In this document: positions 16,408-25,788 of the stretch, piece by piece
Position numbering within the stretch: position 1 is the first letter of the stretch
Layout of the letters: every line of letters starts with the position of its first letter
Assembly: GCF_009760405.1 (NCBI RefSeq)
Contig: NZ_WRPP01000003.1
Span: forward strand, 558,001-622,000
Source of the DNA: Nocardia terrae
GTDB lineage: Bacteria; Actinomycetota; Actinomycetes; Mycobacteriales; Mycobacteriaceae
Length of the DNA stretch: 64,000 nt
Direction of reading: 5' to 3'
Made by a program: the position numbers and the translations under genes
Notes under the pieces: model-generated
What the model was told of the DNA's origin: nothing
What the model saw: the letters and a program-made list of their open reading frames with translations, nothing else
Database searches by the model: none

Positions 16408-17049
16408 ATGACCACTTTCGCCACCCCGGCCCCCATCGCCCTCGACATCGACGTGCTGTGCGGCAATGTCACCGTCATCGCCTCCGACCGCGCCGACACC
16501 GTCGTCGAGGTGCGGGCGGCCGATGCCTCCAAGAAGGCCGATGTGCGGGCCGCCGAACAGACCGTGGTCGAGTTGAGCGACGGCACGCTGAGCGTGCGGA
16601 TGCCGAAGAACTGGCGGACCTACACCCCGTTCGGCGGCAATGCCTCGATCGCGGTGACCGTGCACGTGCCGACGGGGTCGCGGCTGAAGGCGACCGCCGG
16701 CGTCGGCAAGATCCATGGCGTGGGCGAACTCGGTGAGTGCGCACTGGATCTCGCGCTGGGCGACATCGTCGTGGACCGCCCGCTCGGATCGGTGACCGCG
16801 AAGGTCGCCAAGGGCGACATCCGCATCGGAGAGGCGACCCGCGGCGTGCTGCGCCTGCAGACGTCGATGGGCGAGCTCGAGATCGGCATCCGGCCGGGCA
16901 GCGCGGTGCGGACCGAGACCGCGACGCAGAAGGGCTCGGTGCGCAACGACATGCAGGTCGTCGCACCCTCCGGCACCCAGGACGTCGTGCAGGTGTTCGC
17001 GCGGAACTCCCTGGGCAACATCGTCATTCGGCACACCGCCGCCGCGTGA
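16408..17049 (+). CDS. DUF4097-family beta-strand repeat protein
   Basis: A 213-residue protein with no signal peptide or membrane segment. It consists of repeated short beta strands of the DUF4097 type (LDIDVLCGNVTVIASDRADT, AGVGKIHGVGELGECALDLA, GDIVVDRPLGSVTAKVAKGD, GELEIGIRPGSAVRTETATQ). Such proteins probably form a parallel beta-solenoid, and their function is undefined. AAGGAG lies 8 bases before ATG 16408. It is the first gene ahead of the BTAD regulator (82-base gap) and carries the heptamer-repeat promoter, so it is likely part of the regulator's own circuit. Confidence 0.8.
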   Translation: MTTFATPAPIALDIDVLCGNVTVIASDRADTVVEVRAADASKKADVRAAEQTVVELSDGTLSVRMPKNWRTYTPFGGNASIAVTVHVPTGSRLKATAGVGKIHGVGELGECALDLALGDIVVDRPLGSVTAKVAKGDIRIGEATRGVLRLQTSMGELEIGIRPGSAVRTETATQKGSVRNDMQVVAPSGTQDVVQVFARNSLGNIVIRHTAAA

Positions 17050-17119
17050 CCCGCGCCCGCACCGCCCGCACGCGTCCCCACGTCGCCGGGCATGACCGGC
17101 GGCCGCCAGGCCCGCGCGG

Positions 17120-17134
17120 CAGAATGGCCGGGTG
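17120..17134 (+). promoter_or_regulatory. Possible -10 element for a leaderless BTAD-regulator transcript
   Basis: CAGAAT at 17120-17125 ends 6 bases before GTG 17132, so transcription would begin at or next to the start codon. No Shine-Dalgarno sequence precedes the GTG, which fits leaderless translation. Confidence 0.4.
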
Positions 17135-20100
17135 CAAATCAGGATGCTTGGACCGCTCGACATCCGAGCCGAGGACGGGACCCCGATCGAGGTACCGGGC
17201 GCGCGACTGCGCGGGCTGCTCATCGCCCTCGCGCTCGAGCCCGGCCGCGCGGTCTCGAAGACGAAGCTGGTCGACTGGATCTGGGGTGAGCAGCCGCCCG
17301 CCGACGCGGCGAACGCCCTGCAGGCCCTGGTCTCCCGGCTGCGGCGGCTGCTGCCCGACGGCTCGATCGAGGTGCAGGCGGGCGGCTACCGGCTGCTGGT
17401 CGCGCCCGAGTCCGTGGATGCCGTGCGGTTCGAACAGCTCGTGGACCGGGCGCGCGGCGGGGACGACGCCCATCGGGCCGGGCTGCTGCGCGAGGCCCTC
17501 GACCTGTGGCGCGGCGCGTTCCTGCAGGACATCGGGGTGCCCGATGGCGACGACGTCAACGCGGTGCTGGTCCGATTCGACGGCCTGCGCCTGGCCGCCA
17601 TGGAGGATCTCTACGAGGCCGAGATCCGGCTCGGCCGCGGCGCCGAACTCATCGCCGAACTGACCGAGCTCACCACCCAGCATCCGATGCGGGAGCGGCT
17701 GGCCGCCTCGCTCATGCGGGCCCTCGCCGAGGCCGGGCGCGGCAACGACGCGCTCACCGCCTACGAGCGGGTGCGCGAGGCCCTCGCCGACGAACTGGGC
17801 GCGGACCCCTCGCCGGAGCTCTCCGCCCTGCACGTCGCCCTGCTGCGCGGGGAGGTCGGGGCGAAGAACACCGACCGCACTACCAACCTGCGCGCCGAAT
17901 TGACCAGCTACGTCGGCAAATTCGCCGATGTCGCCGCCGTGCGCGAACTCATCGCCGACCATCGGCTCACCACCATCACCGGCCCCGGCGGCTCCGGCAA
18001 GACCCGCCTCGCCCTCGAAACCGCCCGCACCTTGCTCGAGGACCTCCCCGACGGCGCGTGGCTGGTGGAACTGGCCGCCACCGACGCGAGCGGCGACCTG
18101 GCCCAATCCGCGCTCGCCGCACTGGGATTGCGCGACGCGCTGCTCGGCAGCGGCAGCCACGCCGAACCGATGGACCGCCTCGTCGCGGCCCTGCGCGAAC
18201 GCGAAACACTGCTGATCCTGGACAACTGCGAGCATCTGATCGACGCCGCGGCGAGCTTCGCGCACCGGCTGCTCGGGGAGTGCCGGCGGCTGCGCATCCT
18301 CGCGACCAGCCGTGAGCCGCTGGGCATTACGGGCGAGGCGCTGTGGCAGGTCGAACCGCTGGCCCTGCCCGCCGAGGACGCCGACCCCGCCGCCATCGAA
18401 TCCTCCCCCGCCGTCGCGCTGCTGCTGGACCGCGCCCGCGCCGTGCGCAAGGACCTCCCGGCCGACGCCGCGGCGCTGGCCACCATGGCCCGCGTCTGCC
18501 GCGCACTGGACGGGATCCCACTGGCCATCGAACTGGCCGCCGCCCGCCTGCGCACCATGTCCCTCGATCAGCTCGCCACCCGACTCGACGACCGCTTCCG
18601 CCTGCTGACCGGCGGCAGCCGCACCGCGATCGCCCAGCACCGGACCTTGCGCGCCGTGGTCGACTGGAGCTGGGAGCTGCTCTCCGAGGCCGAACGCACG
18701 GTGCTGCGCCGCCTCGCGGTGTTCTCCGGCGGCGCGAGTCTCGAAGCGGCCGAACAGGTTTGCGCGGATACCGACGGCGGCGCGGTCGAACAGTGGGAGG
18801 TGCTCGAACTGCTGACCGCGCTGACCGAGAAATCGCTGCTGCTGGTCACCGAGGACGGCGGACCCCGCTACCGCATGCTCGACACCATCAAGCAGTACGC
18901 CCGTGAACGCCTGGAGGCGGCGGGCGAGGCGGAACTCGTACGCAGAGCGCATCTTTCGTATTTCACCGATCTCGCCGCGCAGGCGGAGCCGCGCTTGCGC
19001 CGCGCCGACCAGGTGGAGTGGCTCGCCGTCCTCGATACCGAGCACGACAACATCGCGTCCGCCATGCGCGGCGCGCTCGCGGCCGGTGACGGGGCCGAGG
19101 CCATGCGGCTCGCGGCGGCCGCGGGCTGGTACTGGTGGCTGGCCGGGCACAAGGCCGAGGGCCTGGAGTTCGTGGCGGCGGCCGCCGACCTGCCCGCCGA
19201 GGTCGACGTCGACACCCGGGTGACGGTGTACGGGCTGGTCTCCCATTTCCTGTCGTCGGGCCCCAATGACCAACGCCAAGTACAGGAATGGATCCACAAG
19301 GCCTACGAGCTCAGCCAGGGCCGACCGGGCCACCACCCAACGGTCGCGCTGGTCGCCGCGCTCGAGCGCCTGTTCCAGGGTCCGGAGGCGATGCTGACCG
19401 CGTTCGAACCGGAGCTCACCGACGCCGATCCGTGGGTCCGGGCCCTGGCCCGGCTACAGATGGGCAAGATGCGGGTGGTGCTCGGGCAGGACGGGCCGGA
19501 GGTGGACGAGTACTTCGAGCAGGCGCTCACCGAGTTCCGCGCCATCGGCGAGCGGTGGGGAATCTCGTTCGCGCTCACCGAACTGGCCGAACGTATGGCC
19601 ATGCGCGGCGAATTCGTCTCCGCCTGCGAGCTGCTGGACCAAGCGATCGAGGTGGTCACCAAGCTCGGCACGCTCGAGGATGTGGTCCGCATCCGATCGC
19701 GTCAGGCCCAGTTGTATTGGCTGCTGGGCGATTCGGAGGCGAGCGCGGCGGCGCTGGCGCAGGCGCAGCGGGCCGTCGATCGGTCCGGGTGGCCCAATGC
19801 TCTGGCGGAATTGGCGCTGACGCGGGCGGAACTGGCCCGGTGGAGCGGAGATTCCGCGGAGGCGTATCGCCAGATCGACCGTGCCGCGGACCTTTTGGAC
19901 GGCGGCGAGGACACTCCCTACGTCTCCGCGATGATCCACACGCTGCGCGGCTATCTCGCCGAGGATCTGGACCAGGCGCGAGCCCACTTCGCCACCGCCT
20001 TCCAGGCCGCGATGGAGGCGGGCCACTCGCAGCTGATCGCCCAGATCATCGTGGGCATCGCGGATCTGGCCCTGCGCGAGGACGAGAACGAGCAGGCCGC

Positions 20101-20278
20101 GCACCTGCTGGCGGCGAGCCAGACGGTGCGCGGCCTACCCGATCGTTCGCTGCCGGACGCGACCCGGATCGAGGCGGAAACGCGAAATCGCCTCGGTGAA
20201 GCGGACTTCACCGAGGCGATGCGGAAGGGGTCGGAAGCGGACTGGAGCAATTTGGTCTCGATCACGCTCGCTTGTTGA
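17132..20278 (+). CDS. AfsR/SARP-class regulator: winged helix - BTAD - NB-ARC ATPase - TPR
   Basis: A 1048-residue STAND-type regulator. Residues 1-90 form an OmpR-like winged helix (VQIRMLGPLDIRAEDG; RAVSKTKLVDWIWGEQPPAD). Residues about 95-245 are the bacterial transcriptional activation domain (TTQHPMRERLAASLMRALAE). Residues about 265-550 are an NB-ARC ATPase with Walker A GPGGSGKT near 284, a Walker-B-like LLILDNCEH and a sensor ATSREPLG. The rest is helical TPR-like repeats to the C-terminus. ATP-driven oligomerisation is expected on ligand or partner binding. It follows the DUF4097 gene and overlaps the convergent exporter permease by 17 bases. Heptamer repeats at both outer promoters are its probable targets. 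Confidence 0.9.
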   Translation: MQIRMLGPLDIRAEDGTPIEVPGARLRGLLIALALEPGRAVSKTKLVDWIWGEQPPADAANALQALVSRLRRLLPDGSIEVQAGGYRLLVAPESVDAVRFEQLVDRARGGDDAHRAGLLREALDLWRGAFLQDIGVPDGDDVNAVLVRFDGLRLAAMEDLYEAEIRLGRGAELIAELTELTTQHPMRERLAASLMRALAEAGRGNDALTAYERVREALADELGADPSPELSALHVALLRGEVGAKNTDRTTNLRAELTSYVGKFADVAAVRELIADHRLTTITGPGGSGKTRLALETARTLLEDLPDGAWLVELAATDASGDLAQSALAALGLRDALLGSGSHAEPMDRLVAALRERETLLILDNCEHLIDAAASFAHRLLGECRRLRILATSREPLGITGEALWQVEPLALPAEDADPAAIESSPAVALLLDRARAVRKDLPADAAALATMARVCRALDGIPLAIELAAARLRTMSLDQLATRLDDRFRLLTGGSRTAIAQHRTLRAVVDWSWELLSEAERTVLRRLAVFSGGASLEAAEQVCADTDGGAVEQWEVLELLTALTEKSLLLVTEDGGPRYRMLDTIKQYARERLEAAGEAELVRRAHLSYFTDLAAQAEPRLRRADQVEWLAVLDTEHDNIASAMRGALAAGDGAEAMRLAAAAGWYWWLAGHKAEGLEFVAAAADLPAEVDVDTRVTVYGLVSHFLSSGPNDQRQVQEWIHKAYELSQGRPGHHPTVALVAALERLFQGPEAMLTAFEPELTDADPWVRALARLQMGKMRVVLGQDGPEVDEYFEQALTEFRAIGERWGISFALTELAERMAMRGEFVSACELLDQAIEVVTKLGTLEDVVRIRSRQAQLYWLLGDSEASAAALAQAQRAVDRSGWPNALAELALTRAELARWSGDSAEAYRQIDRAADLLDGGEDTPYVSAMIHTLRGYLAEDLDQARAHFATAFQAAMEAGHSQLIAQIIVGIADLALREDENEQAAHLLAASQTVRGLPDRSLPDATRIEAETRNRLGEADFTEAMRKGSEADWSNLVSITLAC

Positions 20279-21046
20279 AAGTGGCACGCGACCACAGGTA
20301 TCCGACGATGGCGAACCCGGCGCACCAGGCCAGCGCGACGACGGTGTAGCCGCCCGACGGGTGTCCGGTGAGAAACCCGCGCAGGGATTCGATGATCGGG
20401 GTGAAGGGCTGGTACTCCGCGAACTGCCGGACACCCTGTCCCATCTTGTCGGCGGGCACGATCGCGCTGCTCAGGAAGGGCAGCATGATCAGCGGCACCA
20501 CGGACATGCCCGCGGATTCCGGAGTCTTGGCCGCCATGCCCAGCGCGACCACCAGCCAGGAGGAAGCGAACGACACCGCGAGCATGACGCCGATCGCGCC
20601 CAGCCACTCACCGGCGCTGGCCGGCGACCGGAAGCCCAGGGCGAAGGCCACACCCAGGACCGCGCCGATGGCGATCACGTTGGTGAGGATGGTGGCCGCG
20701 ACGTGGCCGGTCAGCACGGCTCCGCGGGAGACGTCCATGACCTTGAACCGGTTGATGACGCCCTTGGCCATGTCCGAGCTCACCGAGACCGCGGTGCCGG
20801 AGAGTCCGTAGTTGATGGCCAGCAGCAGCATGCCCGGCGTCGCGTAGTCGATGTAGTGCCCGCCGACATTGAAGGCGCTGCCGAACACGTAGACGAAGAT
20901 CAGCAGCATCATCACCGGCATCAGCGCGGCGTTGAAGACGGTGACCGGGTTGCGGAGGATGTGTTTGAAGTTGCGGCGCAGCATGATCGACGAATCGGCG
21001 AGCGAGGTCGACAGGCTGCCGGGGGCGACGGTGGTGGTTGCGGTGC

Positions 21047-21050
<4 letters not shown>
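20262..21050 (-). CDS. ABC-2 type exporter permease, DrrB-like
   Basis: A 262-residue permease with six predicted membrane helices, including VFNAALMPVMMLLIFVYVFG, NVIAIGAVLGVAFALGF and GAIGVMLAVSFASSWLVVAL. It contains the DrrB-type segments YATPGMLLLAINYGLSGTAV, the FKVMDVSRGAVLTGHV loop and FAEYQPFTPIIESLRGFLTG. It forms the channel of a drug- or lipid-type exporter with the ATPase encoded upstream, and ATGA overlaps the ATPase stop codon. Its 3' end overlaps the BTAD regulator by 17 bases, so convergent transcription may matter. Confidence 0.88.
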
Positions 21051-21991
<941 letters not shown>

Positions 21992-21998
21992 GGGGACT

Positions 21999-22055
21999 AC
22001 ATTCGGCGGCCCGCCTGATATGGGCCTGACACCGACCTGACACGGCGTCTGACAC
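21999..22055 (-). promoter_or_regulatory. SARP-type heptamer direct repeats and -10 element upstream of the drrA-like gene
   Basis: In the minus-strand direction, GTGTCAG (22055-22049), GTGTCAG (22043-22037), GTGTCAG (22032-22026) and ATATCAG (22021-22015) follow at 12-, 11- and 11-bp pitch. A GCGGGCC spacer and the -10-like GAATGT at 22004-21999 come next. Repeat order, the final ATATCAG, the CGGG-CCG spacer and the -10 shape all match the array at 16321. One regulator therefore probably reads both. Confidence 0.78.
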
Positions 22056-22082
22056 AGGGTTTCCCCTGTTCACAGTGGCTTT

Positions 22083-22907
22083 CTATGCCGCCGGTCGGGT
22101 CGCGGCGAGACCGTAGAGGACCGGGATGATCGGCGCGGTCGGCGGCAGCCGCCACCAGCCGTCGTCCGTCCGGACCATGCCGGGCCAGCGCGGCCACGGC
22201 AGGGTGTCGGTCTCGGTGAGCCCGGTGATGCGCAGGCCCGCGGCCAGCAGGGCGTTGACGACCTCGCCCAGGCCGTGCCGCCATTCGTAGGCGGTGGTGT
22301 CGGTGGTCAGATCGGGGCCGTCGGTGTAGGTGTGCACGCTGTCACGGCGTTGCGCGCCGCGACCTTCGAGGTAATCGTCGTGCAGGACAAGCAGATCCGG
22401 GTCCACACCCGGTGGCGGGGTGGGGCCGAGCGCGTGCAGCAGCGGATGGAACTCGACCAGGTAGAGCAGGCCGCCGGGCCGCAGCAGATCGGCGATCACC
22501 CGCGCCCAGCGGTCCAGGTCCGGCAGGTAGCACAGCGCGCCTTTGCCGGTGTAGACGATGTCGAAAGTCCTGCCGGTCAAGGCTTCCCGGGCGTCGTACA
22601 CGTCGGCGCACACGTATTCGACCGTGCCCCCGGCCAATTCGCGTGCGTGCCGTACCGACTCCGCCGAGAAGTCCAGGCCGACCGCGCGGGCCCCGCGCCG
22701 CGCGAATTCGACCGTCTCCGTGCCCAGATGGCACTGCAGGTGCACGACATCGCGGTCGCGCACGTCGCCTAGCGTCTGCCATTCGAACGGCGCGAACCAG
22801 AAGCTCGCGTCGCGGTCCCGGTAGAAGCTGCTGGCGGCGTGAATACCCGCGCGGGCATCCCAGTTCCGGCGATTCACCGACAGCGGATCGATGGTCACGC
22901 CGCCCAT
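22083..22907 (-). CDS. SAM-dependent methyltransferase (class I)
   Basis: A 274-residue cytoplasmic protein. The SAM-binding fold shows motif I as VVHLQCHLGTETVEFARRGA, motif II as AVGLDFSAESVRHARELAGG, and post-motif strands VEYVCADVYDARE and LLRPGGLLYLVEFHPL. The C-terminal cap DTTAYEWRHGLGEVVNALLA is typical of small-molecule methyltransferases. The substrate is not predictable. ATG 22907 is used, and a GTG four codons in (22895) is possible. It stands alone, 28 bases from the beginning of the drrA promoter array. Confidence 0.8.
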   Translation of the reverse strand: MGGVTIDPLSVNRRNWDARAGIHAASSFYRDRDASFWFAPFEWQTLGDVRDRDVVHLQCHLGTETVEFARRGARAVGLDFSAESVRHARELAGGTVEYVCADVYDAREALTGRTFDIVYTGKGALCYLPDLDRWARVIADLLRPGGLLYLVEFHPLLHALGPTPPPGVDPDLLVLHDDYLEGRGAQRRDSVHTYTDGPDLTTDTTAYEWRHGLGEVVNALLAAGLRITGLTETDTLPWPRWPGMVRTDDGWWRLPPTAPIIPVLYGLAATRPAA

Positions 22908-22981
22908 GGTATGCGTACCTCCGCATTCGCTCCGGCCATGCGCGGGTTATGGACGGCTACGCCGACCGCGCCCATCCGGGC

Positions 22982-23602
22982 TCAGAACAAGTACTGGTTC
23001 TCCGCCGCGATGAAGAAACCGTGGCCGTCACCCGAGGAGCAGCGCACGCCCGAGGTCATGGATTCGCAGATGATGCTCTTCACGGCGAGTATCCGGCCGT
23101 ATTCGAGGACCTTGCCGCCGCCCTCGTGGTTGCCGGGGGCGGTCGAGCCGTCGGTGGGCGGGCCGACGAACACGCCCTGGTTCAGGCACTCGAACTTGGT
23201 TCCGCCGCTGAGGATTTCGGCCGCCACCTCGTGCGCGGGATTGTTGGCGCAGGACAGCCCGGAGGGGATGGCGGTGGCGTTCTTCAGCTGACAGCCCGCG
23301 ATGTGCAGGTTGTCCACGTCGATGCCGCATTTGATGTTCTTGCTGGGCGACTGGAAGTAGTAGTGACCTTGCTGCTGGAAGTCACGCGCGTCGACATTCG
23401 CGTCGTCGCGGTTGGGTAGTCCCGCGGTGGTGGTCGTGGCCTTGGCGGCCGTGGTGCCCGGGCCGGGATTGCCCTGCCCCGCGGTCGTGGTGACCTGGGC
23501 CGGACTGGTTCCCTGCGCGCCGGGTGTGGAACCGTTCGGGTCGCACCCGGACAAGGCGCCGACCAGCAGGATGGCGGCGGCCGCGGTCAGAAGGGCCTTC
23601 AT
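22982..23602 (-). CDS. Putative lipoprotein
   Basis: A 206-residue protein. Its lipoprotein signal is MKALLTAAAAILLVGALSGC, with lipidation on Cys20. A Thr/Gly/Ala-rich linker of about 40 residues follows, then a cysteine-containing C-terminal domain (FQSPSKNIKCGIDVDNLHIA; LKNATAIPSGLSCANNP; LAVKSIICESMTSGVRCSSG). Even numbers of cysteines suggest disulfides outside the membrane. The pattern is similar to uncharacterised Nocardia/Rhodococcus envelope lipoproteins. The start is ATG 23602, with a GTG two codons earlier. Confidence 0.75.
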   Translation of the reverse strand: MKALLTAAAAILLVGALSGCDPNGSTPGAQGTSPAQVTTTAGQGNPGPGTTAAKATTTTAGLPNRDDANVDARDFQQQGHYYFQSPSKNIKCGIDVDNLHIAGCQLKNATAIPSGLSCANNPAHEVAAEILSGGTKFECLNQGVFVGPPTDGSTAPGNHEGGGKVLEYGRILAVKSIICESMTSGVRCSSGDGHGFFIAAENQYLF

Positions 23603-23758
23603 GATCACTTCGCTTTCGGGTCGTCGGGCATGGTCGGTGGCGCCACGAGCAGTTCAATTCCCCCACAGAAACATTCGTTCGAATGAGCGGCGCTGTTATT
23701 CGGCTGAGAGCCCCGGAATAAACGGGCTTGACCGAGGCCCACAGCCTAGGCTGTGGGC

Positions 23759-24691
23759 ATGACGCCGCTGCAGCGCTATATCGCAGAGGAAATCGCCACC
23801 GATCACGTCGAGGGGCTGCTCAGCCGCCGGGAGGCCCTGCGGCGGCTGGGCCTGCTCGGCATGGGGACGCCCGCGGCGGTGGCCCTGCTGGCCGCGTGCG
23901 GAGAATCGGCCGAACAGTCCGCTCCCACCACAACGGCGGCCGCCTCCGGGTCGCCGACCGGTGGGGCTTCCGGATCTCCCGCCGCCGCACCGCCGGGGAA
24001 GGCGACGGCGCTGCAGCCCACCGCCATCACCCTTCCGGGTCCCGAGGGCCGCACGCTGCAGGCGGCCTGGGCGGAAGCACCACAGCCCAAGGGCGGGGTG
24101 CTGGTGATCCACGAGAACAAGGGGCTCACCGATCACATTCGTTCCGTGACAGGGCGTTTCGCCGGCGTCGGCTATTCCGCGCTGGCCGTGGATCTGCTGT
24201 CCGAGGAGGGCGGCACCGCCTCCTTCACCGATGAGGCCGCCGCCACCGCGGCCCTGAGCAAGATCCCCCAGGACCGCTTCGTCGCCGACCTGCGCGCGGG
24301 CCTCGCCGAGCTCGGCGAACGGGTCCCCGGAAAGAAGCTGGGAGCCACCGGCTTCTGCTTCGGCGGCGGACTGACCTGGCTACTGCTCACCTCGGGCACC
24401 CCGGAACTGGCCGCGGCCACCCCGTTCTACGGACCGTTCCCCGATGGCGGCCAGGTCACCGGCTCCAAGGCCGCCGTCCTGGCCATCTACGGCGCATTGG
24501 ATGCCCGCGTCGATGCTTCGCGCGCGGCCGCCGAGGCGGCGCTGGACAAGGCGGGCCTGACGCACGAGAGCTTCGTGGCCGACAATGCCGATCACGCCTT
24601 CTTCAACGACACCGGGCCGCGCTACCAGCCCACCGCCGCCGCCGAAGCCTGGCGACGCGTAATCGACTGGTACGGACGCTATCTCGCCTGA
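23759..24691 (+). CDS. Tat-exported dienelactone hydrolase-family lipoprotein
   Basis: A 310-residue protein. A twin-arginine segment LSRREALRRLGLLGMG leads to a lipobox LLAAC (Cys47). A Ser/Thr/Gly/Pro linker follows, then an alpha/beta-hydrolase of the dienelactone type. The catalytic triad is readable as Cys in GATGFCFGGG, Asp in YGALDARVD and His in DNADHAFF. Export by Tat and anchoring are inferred from the motifs. The natural ester or lactone substrate is unknown. ATG 23759 is taken, and a GTG two codons upstream is possible. It is convergent with the TetR gene at 24698. Confidence 0.85.
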   Translation: MTPLQRYIAEEIATDHVEGLLSRREALRRLGLLGMGTPAAVALLAACGESAEQSAPTTTAAASGSPTGGASGSPAAAPPGKATALQPTAITLPGPEGRTLQAAWAEAPQPKGGVLVIHENKGLTDHIRSVTGRFAGVGYSALAVDLLSEEGGTASFTDEAAATAALSKIPQDRFVADLRAGLAELGERVPGKKLGATGFCFGGGLTWLLLTSGTPELAAATPFYGPFPDGGQVTGSKAAVLAIYGALDARVDASRAAAEAALDKAGLTHESFVADNADHAFFNDTGPRYQPTAAAEAWRRVIDWYGRYLA

Positions 24692-24697
24692 GACCCG

Positions 24698-25288
24698 CTA
24701 ACGAGCGGCCAGTAGCCCATCGGCGACCGTCTGCGCGATCCGCTCGCACAGATCGTCGCCGACCGCCTGCTGAAACCCGAACAGCGAGTAGAACATCGGG
24801 CCCGCCATCAACAGGTGGACATGGGCCGGGTCGGGCGGCTCGGCCAATTCGCCGCGCGCGACGGCGTGTTCGAGGATGCCGCGCACGTAGTCGACCTCGA
24901 CCCCCAGCGCCGATTCCCGGAACCGCTCGGCCAGCGCCGGATCCTTGGCCAGTTCCGCGATCAGGGCGGGACCGGACTGCACGGCCAGCGGGTTGCCCAT
25001 CGAAGCCTTGATCACCCGGGCCAGCGCCCGCAGGTCGCCGCGCAGCGAACCGGTGTCGACCGGCGACGGCAGCTCCGCGGCGTGCACCGCGGCCCGGAAG
25101 GCCATTTCGGCCTTGGAGCCGAACCGGCGATAGATCGCGGCCTTGCTCACCCCCGCCTCGGCCGCCACCGCGTCGACGGTCAGCGCGCCATATCCCTTGC
25201 GCGCGAGCAGTTTCCGGGTGGCGGCCAGCACACTGTGATCTATCCGATCCTCTCGGGGCCGACCGGGGCCTTGTCGCGGGGTGCTCAC
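24698..25288 (-). CDS. TetR-family repressor
   Basis: A 196-residue protein. The N-terminal helix-turn-helix is GYGALTVDAVAAEAGVSKAA plus IYRRFGSKAEM. The C-terminal ligand domain carries SMGNPLAVQSGPALIAELAK, as in the TetR_C_16/AcrR-like groups. It starts with GTG at 25288, ten bases from a near-perfect 38-bp palindrome shared with the divergent DUF6463 gene, which strongly suggests autoregulation and control of that gene. It is convergent with the dienelactone hydrolase 6 bases away. Confidence 0.88.
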   Translation of the reverse strand: MSTPRQGPGRPREDRIDHSVLAATRKLLARKGYGALTVDAVAAEAGVSKAAIYRRFGSKAEMAFRAAVHAAELPSPVDTGSLRGDLRALARVIKASMGNPLAVQSGPALIAELAKDPALAERFRESALGVEVDYVRGILEHAVARGELAEPPDPAHVHLLMAGPMFYSLFGFQQAVGDDLCERIAQTVADGLLAAR

Positions 25289-25297
25289 GGTGTCACT

Positions 25298-25335
25298 ATA
25301 TCGATACTCCAGTTTCGAAACTCGAGTATCGATAT
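25298..25335. promoter_or_regulatory. 38-bp nested palindrome, TetR operator
   Basis: Outer arms ATATCGATACTC (25298-25309) and GAGTATCGATAT (25324-25335) are exact complements. Inside them AGTTTCGAAACT (25311-25322) is itself a perfect 12-bp palindrome. All share the centre 25316/25317, and only the C-C pair 25310/25323 breaks the symmetry. It lies between the divergent TetR and DUF6463 starts. Confidence 0.85.
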
Positions 25336-25353
25336 TCTCCAGAGGAGCAGACC

Positions 25354-25773
25354 ATGTCCACGGTCGAGAGCATCCCCACCCTCCCCCGCGATCCCGCCCG
25401 CACCCGCACCCTGTGGGCCGGGCGCTCCCTCATCGGCATCGCCGTCCTGCACATCGCGTACTTCCTTCCCGTCACCAGACCGAGCTGGTCCGACTGGATT
25501 TCCGGCGACCTCTCCCGCCACGGCGACAACCCGTCCGACGCACAGTCGATGGCCGACTTCTGGGCCCTCCCCGGCAGTTTCGTCGTCCCGCTCATCGCCC
25601 TCGGCGTGATGGTCACCAAGTCCGCCCGCGAGGACCGCGAAGTCCCGCGCACCGTGGGTGTTTCGCTCGGCCTCTGGTCCGCCGTGAACTGCGCCCTGCT
25701 CTTCCCGTCCGGCTTCATCCTCGGCCTGATACCCACCGGACTGCTGGTCGCCGCACGGCGCGCGCGACGCTGA
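25354..25773 (+). CDS. DUF6463-family small membrane protein
   Basis: A 139-residue protein with about three to four membrane helices: LIGIAVLHIAYFLPV, FWALPGSFVVPLIALGVMV and a C-terminal SAVNCALLFPSGFILGLIPT. The loop DFWALPGSFVVPL is a family-like landmark. The function is unknown. AGAGGAG precedes ATG 25354 by 8 bases. It is divergent from a TetR gene across the palindrome and is the likely regulated target. A LysR gene follows 15 bases downstream on the same strand. Confidence 0.75.
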   Translation: MSTVESIPTLPRDPARTRTLWAGRSLIGIAVLHIAYFLPVTRPSWSDWISGDLSRHGDNPSDAQSMADFWALPGSFVVPLIALGVMVTKSAREDREVPRTVGVSLGLWSAVNCALLFPSGFILGLIPTGLLVAARRARR

Positions 25774-25788
25774 TGTTTTGATGGCTCG

